Positions 59,133-64,000 of a stretch of DNA of 64,000 nucleotides are shown one piece after another (position 1 is the stretch's first letter; every line of letters begins with the position of its first letter). The stretch is taken from NCBI GenBank assembly GCA_029204225.1, contig CM055106.1:1794738-1858737 (forward strand). Reading direction: 5' to 3'. The translations under genes and the position numbers were made by a program. The notes below the pieces were generated by a model. The model saw nothing but the letters and a program-made list of their open reading frames with translations. It had not been told where the DNA came from and did no database searches. The DNA is from Diphasiastrum complanatum. Taxonomy: Eukaryota > Streptophyta > Lycopodiopsida > Lycopodiales > Lycopodiaceae.

Positions 59133-60510
59133 TCACTAGATAATAGAGACGGTGGTCACATGACAAGCCGAGCCCGACAAGATGGCAACCACGGGACCTA
59201 CCTCAAAAAATCCCTTTCCCCTAATGTGAAACGAGCCTTTTCTAATCCCGAAATTTATTTAATAGCGAAAATGATACCTCTCGTGTAAACTCTCCTGTAC
59301 CTTTCCTCGTAAAATCCCGATAATCGATATGGTACTCATAAAATCCCGATCTCCAATGTGAACAGAACTTTTTCTTATCTAAATAAAACTAAAACGCAAA
59401 TGAGGAATGCCCGAAAGACTGAAAATGATACCTCACATAAACTCTCACGCATACAACGTGGCTATGAATACTAAATCGAGATTTACCACGTGCGAGTGTG
59501 AACAGGGCTGTTTTGCAGCCGGCAAAAATATTGAAGAAGCGAAAATGAAATACACTCACGCGTCACGAGTTCGACTCGCGACTGCACACACCTCGTGCAG
59601 CAAGGCGCACCACTCTTTTTTCTCAAAAAAAAAACTTAAAAAATATATTTAATTAAATCAAAATAAATCAATTAAATTCTCAAAGCAAGCATATTCTTGA
59701 CCTAATTAAAAACAAAACAAATAATAGCAATTTACATTTACCCATTTAGAATATATTATTTGATTTACCAGCTTGCTTTTGGGGTACCTCATCTCACTTT
59801 CCATTCAGCATTTGCTTAAATTTGAAATCCCTACGATGGTGCTCTCAAAAATACAAGGAAATTAAAAAAAAAACCAAAACAAAGGAAACTGAAAACAAAC
59901 TGAAAAACCAAAATATAACTCAACTAGCGTGGTTGATTGGGTATAACCGACAAAACATTGCCGATTTCTCTATGTAGTACAAATTCTAGTTCGCGAAAAT
60001 AAACCAAAATAATGATGCTAAATTGGTTTGTCTAATATCAATGTGACATTGGCGACTCCACTACACAGGAGAATTGTCTTAAACACCTCCTAAACTTCCC
60101 TAGGAAAGGCATTACACATACAAAAAGCCAGACAATTTGTTTGATAGCCCTCAATAGACATTATGACACGAGTGGTGTTTAAGTGGGCTAAAATTTGAAG
60201 CTGGGAGGCTTTGTTCCTTTGGCCCTACCCTTGGGGTTTGAATCTTGAATCTCACGGGCATAAAGCCCTCTCTCTAGAACTTTATCCTACCAAACCAAAA
60301 GGGATGGCCCAATTTTCTCCCTCACGACATTTAGTTTTGTAGCTTCATTACATACACCATGAAGAAACGCTCAAAATTTTGACTACTAAAAATGGAGCTC
60401 ACATTTAGTTTTTGGAAAAATGTTGTTGTTTGAAGGGAAAACAAGCATGATCTAGAAAATTTTATTTTTTTATAAAGGATCACTTACAATATTATAGCTC
60501 TTGCATACAT
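59133..60510. other. Interval without recognised genes
   Basis: At 59573-59584 there is a Pol III B-box-like GAGTTCGACTCG, followed about 35 bp later by a T- then A-rich end (59615-59645), as in some tRNA-derived SINEs. The rest is AT-rich with no coding signal. Confidence 0.35.
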
Positions 60511-60517
60511 ATTAGGT

Positions 60518-60620
60518 ACACACACACACACACATGTATATATACATATATACACACATACACTAACGAAGTGTGTCGTCGATGACAGGCGGCGGGCGGC
60601 CGATGGTGTGTGTGTGTGTG
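60518..60620. repeat. Compound microsatellite: (AC)n, AT-rich, (GT)n
   Basis: (AC)8-9 at 60518-60534, a TATATACATATATACACACATAC stretch split by point changes, then a unique segment, then (GT)7-8 at 60606-60620. Confidence 0.9.
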
Positions 60621-60628
60621 CGTGCGGC

Positions 60629-61416
<788 letters not shown>

Positions 61417-62440
61417 CTCCCCCTTAATGTGGATCCTGAAAAACTTTGATCTTCAGATTTAACATATTGTTAAATCTGAGATGTTGCTCTTTTGATAGAG
61501 CCTTTGTGAAGTAATGTACTGCCATGTAATTTGTTCTCCAGAAAATCAATACTACTGCATTACTGTGCACTTTCTCTCTAAGGTAGTGATACCTGATTTC
61601 TATATGTTTGCTTCGAGAGTGAAATCTCGGATTGAGAGATAGCGCTATTGTGCCTTGATTGTCACAATAGATTGTTGTAGGAAGTGGTTGTGCAAGATTG
61701 AGGTCTGCAAGCAGTTGCCTAAGCCAGATCGCCTCTTTGGTTGCATTTGTAGCAACTATGTATTCGGATTCTATTGATGATAATACAACGGAGGTCTGCT
61801 TCCAGCTATTCCATGAGATTGGGCCTTGGTTGTATAAAAATACAAATCCAGAAGTTGATTTTCTGGTGTTGACATCTCCTGCCCAATCTACATTTGTGTC
61901 GGCTTCAAGTATATTGGCAATTTGGTTGCCTCCATAGCAGATGAGAGTTGTCGTTGCTTGAATGTACTTCATGAACTTTGTTAGCGCTTTCCAATGAGCT
62001 ATGTCTGGATTTGACAGGAATTGGCTGAGTGTACTGATCAAATATGCAAGGTGTACAGATCATTGCGTACATCAGTGAGCCGATGATGGATTGAAATGGG
62101 TAGTGCTTCATCTCCTCCTTTTCTCCCTCCTTTGATAGTTTTAGTCTAGGCTCGAGTGGAAAGTGACTGGGTTTGCAGTTGGCCATTCCATACTTTTCCA
62201 ACACTTTGTTGAGATATCGTTGTTGACTGATAAAGATTAGTCTACTGGGTCGATCTCGTTGAATTTGGATTCCGAGACAATAGTGGCTGGACCCATGTCA
62301 GTCATCTTGTATTCCTGGGCCAACATGCACTTTGTATCCTTCATCAGATTCAGATTATTTCGACCAATAAAGCTAAATATAAAGCGTTGAGCTAAGCAAC
62401 TCAAGGAAGTTTGGCTACAACATTGGTATGAAGCAAACAC
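61417..62440 (-). pseudogene. Copia N: RT C-terminus and RNase H
   Basis: The minus strand reads, in three frames, an RT fragment (62440-62237; NNLNLMKDTKCMLAQEYKMT), the connection (62204-61905; MANCKPSHFPLEPRLKLSKE) and RNase H (62041-61424). The RNase H part has ADTNVDWAGDVNTRKSTSGF, VVLSSIESEYIVATNATKEA and HSRSKHIEIRYHYLREKVHS. The sequence differs from copias C-E and K, so it is another lineage. The purine tract lies at about 61417-61428. Frameshifts and loss of gag to RT palm make it defective. Confidence 0.9.
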
Positions 62441-62659
62441 AATAATGTACTATCAATTATTGTCTACTAAGCCCTATTAGATACTTAGCTTGTAAATATT
62501 GTTCTAATTAAATTAAGACAATTAGATGTAGGAGTTTGTCAAAGAGTGTCTTCTCAGACAAGCCAGTAACTAGAGTTAGTGAGGTTGGTAAGAAGTTATC
62601 ACACATCGATCATAGGAAGCCTCATATATCTTATCACCACACAACTAGATATTGGTTAG

Positions 62660-63010
62660 TCAGTTTATTTCAGCAACGATGATGGATCATTGGAAAGCTA
62701 CCAAATGAGTTTTGAGGTATGTGAGCCATGACAACTATTAAGTGAGATTGGCATGAAACAAACACAAACTATGATCATCTTCAGTTATAGCCAAAGAGGA
62801 ATACATCTAGCAAAAAATCCAGTATTTCATGACAAAACAAAGCATATTGAACTAAAATACATTTTATACATGAAACATTGTGTTCGAAGGATGTGAATGT
62901 AGCTCATTATAGCACAACAATACAACTAGCTGATATATTTACTGAATCCCTAAGTAAAGACAAGTTTGAGTTCTTTAGAGCTAAACTTGGCATAGAAGCT
63001 ATTATTTGAA
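62660..63010 (+). pseudogene. Copia O: decayed RNase H end
   Basis: Across several frames the + strand reads MMDHWKATK, LRYVSH, NPVFHDKTKHIELKYIFY, then LADIFTESLSKDKFEFFRAK and LGIEAII with a stop near 63008. This is the classic copia RNase H tail. It is heavily mutated and therefore old. A weak purine tract (ccttaaggaagagg) follows at about 63011. Confidence 0.8.
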
Positions 63011-63645
63011 CCTTAAGGAAGAGGTAAACTTTTGAGATGAGCTTTTTTTTTTCCTATCTTGATCTTAACGATTTGACTTGAAATAGCCAAACACAACAAG
63101 TTGATCCACATTTGAAGTCTTATCCTTCTCCTTATGCTTTGAGCAATCCTTTGCCTGTTGATCTCTTTCCATGCATAAGAATCAAAGTCCTTCTAACTTG
63201 CTCGTTGCTTACACCTTGGGATCCAACTTTGTCGTTTTCTTCTGAAAAGTTCAGGTGGGCAATATGACTCATTTCTAACTACCTTTTATTAAGTGGAATA
63301 ACCAATGTAGTATTTTTTTTCTTGTTTTTTTATGAGTTCAGTGCTATTGTATTGTGGTAAATCATTGCAAGCTTAATAACATTATCAAATACTTCTAGCT
63401 TATTACTCCTAACTCCATTTTGAGTGGTATCTCATGAAAGACCACTCAAAAAGAATAATTGTAATATTTGTTGATCAAATTCAGAATGACAATATCTAAA
63501 ACTTTAAATATAAACATCTAGCACTTCTTACCCCACTTGCATATATTTTATCTTATCAAAATGCTCGTGTTCATCTAATTTCCAAGAAAATGTATTATTG
63601 AAAGCAATGTGGAATTTATCCCATTTATTCGGGGCAGTGGGTTGA
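63011..63645. other. Interval without recognised genes
   Basis: AT-rich, probably LTR or flank of copia O. No coding signal. Confidence 0.4.
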
Positions 63646-64000
63646 TGTGAAAAATGCAAAAATAAGCTTGGTAGAGGCCAAAAATCTTGTATATAGGATA
63701 GACACACGTGTGGAGCATGTTCCCACGTGTGAAACTAGTGTACTTTTCATTTACCATAATAATATATGTTGTACATATGATTTAATTCAAGTTCTAGTGG
63801 CTACAATGACCACAAACTAGTTTTCTAGAGATATGACACATGGCACCAATCTAATGATTGCATGAGCCAAATATTTTCAATAGGTGTCACATCCCATGTG
63901 TAGAGACAGCTCACACGAGTGGAAATAGCTGAAGCAGGCGAGTTTTTTGCTTCTAGAAGATTTCTATGAAGATCTCCATATAGTAGGAAAATAGACCAAA
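63646..64000 (+). repeat. LTR of element R, cut by the window edge
   Basis: It starts TGTGAAAAATGCAAAAATAAG and aligns by eye with the solo LTR at 6548 over several hundred bases (shared 'gtggagc.tgttcccac.tgtgaaa', 'gttgtacatat.atttaatt', 'ctagtggcta'). CACGTG occurs at 63705 and 63724. Orientation is inferred from that alignment. Confidence 0.7.

Overview
This window is nuclear DNA of a land plant. Three things show this. Ty1/copia and Ty3/gypsy elements fill it, primed by initiator-Met-like and Asp-like binding sites. The one host gene I recognise encodes a VQ-motif protein, a plant family. A plant-type telo-box tract (repeats of TTTAGGG on the + strand) lies near 55170. I cannot name the species. 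No bacterial or organellar genes, CRISPR array or convincing tRNA gene were seen.

About four fifths of the window is a graveyard of nested LTR retrotransposons. From the left: copia G (1-~2700, -) cut by the window edge; gypsy H (~2790-8900, +) with RNase H/integrase and an extra ORF downstream of pol, split by a solo copia LTR (6548-7364); and copia E (-), whose RT is split by copia D (10549-17870, target duplication CCAAG). D's own integrase region is replaced by an oppositely oriented, LTR-less copia F (12745-15697). A gypsy RT relic L lies at 19841-20420.

The centre is a three-layer nest with exact target duplications at both inner levels. Gypsy A integrase (-) is split at 22823/33179 by chromovirus B (22824-33178, duplication CCACC, LTRs identical by eye). 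B is split by an intact copia C (26060-32492, duplication ACTTT, two 656-bp LTRs differing by eye at one base, a 1317-codon gag-pol). B lacks most of gag, protease and RT but keeps an open RNase H-integrase-chromodomain frame. C is complete in every motif I checked and may be autonomous.

Further right are a copia fragment fused to gypsy A (34210-35276), the leader, primer site and LTR of an Athila-like gypsy J (35279-36878), copia K (36879-~39840), and Athila-like gypsy I (40473-~49500, -) with its own extra ORF and a cluster of TTCNNGAA palindromes. Then come LTRs of elements M and Q. The stretch 51850-60500 is mostly free of recognisable elements. It holds the host VQ gene at 56495-57925 (-), a purine-rich tract and a possible short secreted ORF. 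The right end returns to copia relics N, O and R.

The elements do not form a pathway. The window records successive insertions, template-switch-like chimeras and deletions around one gene-bearing island. Three (AG)n/(TC)n tracts of 96-148 bp and several homopolymer runs are also present.
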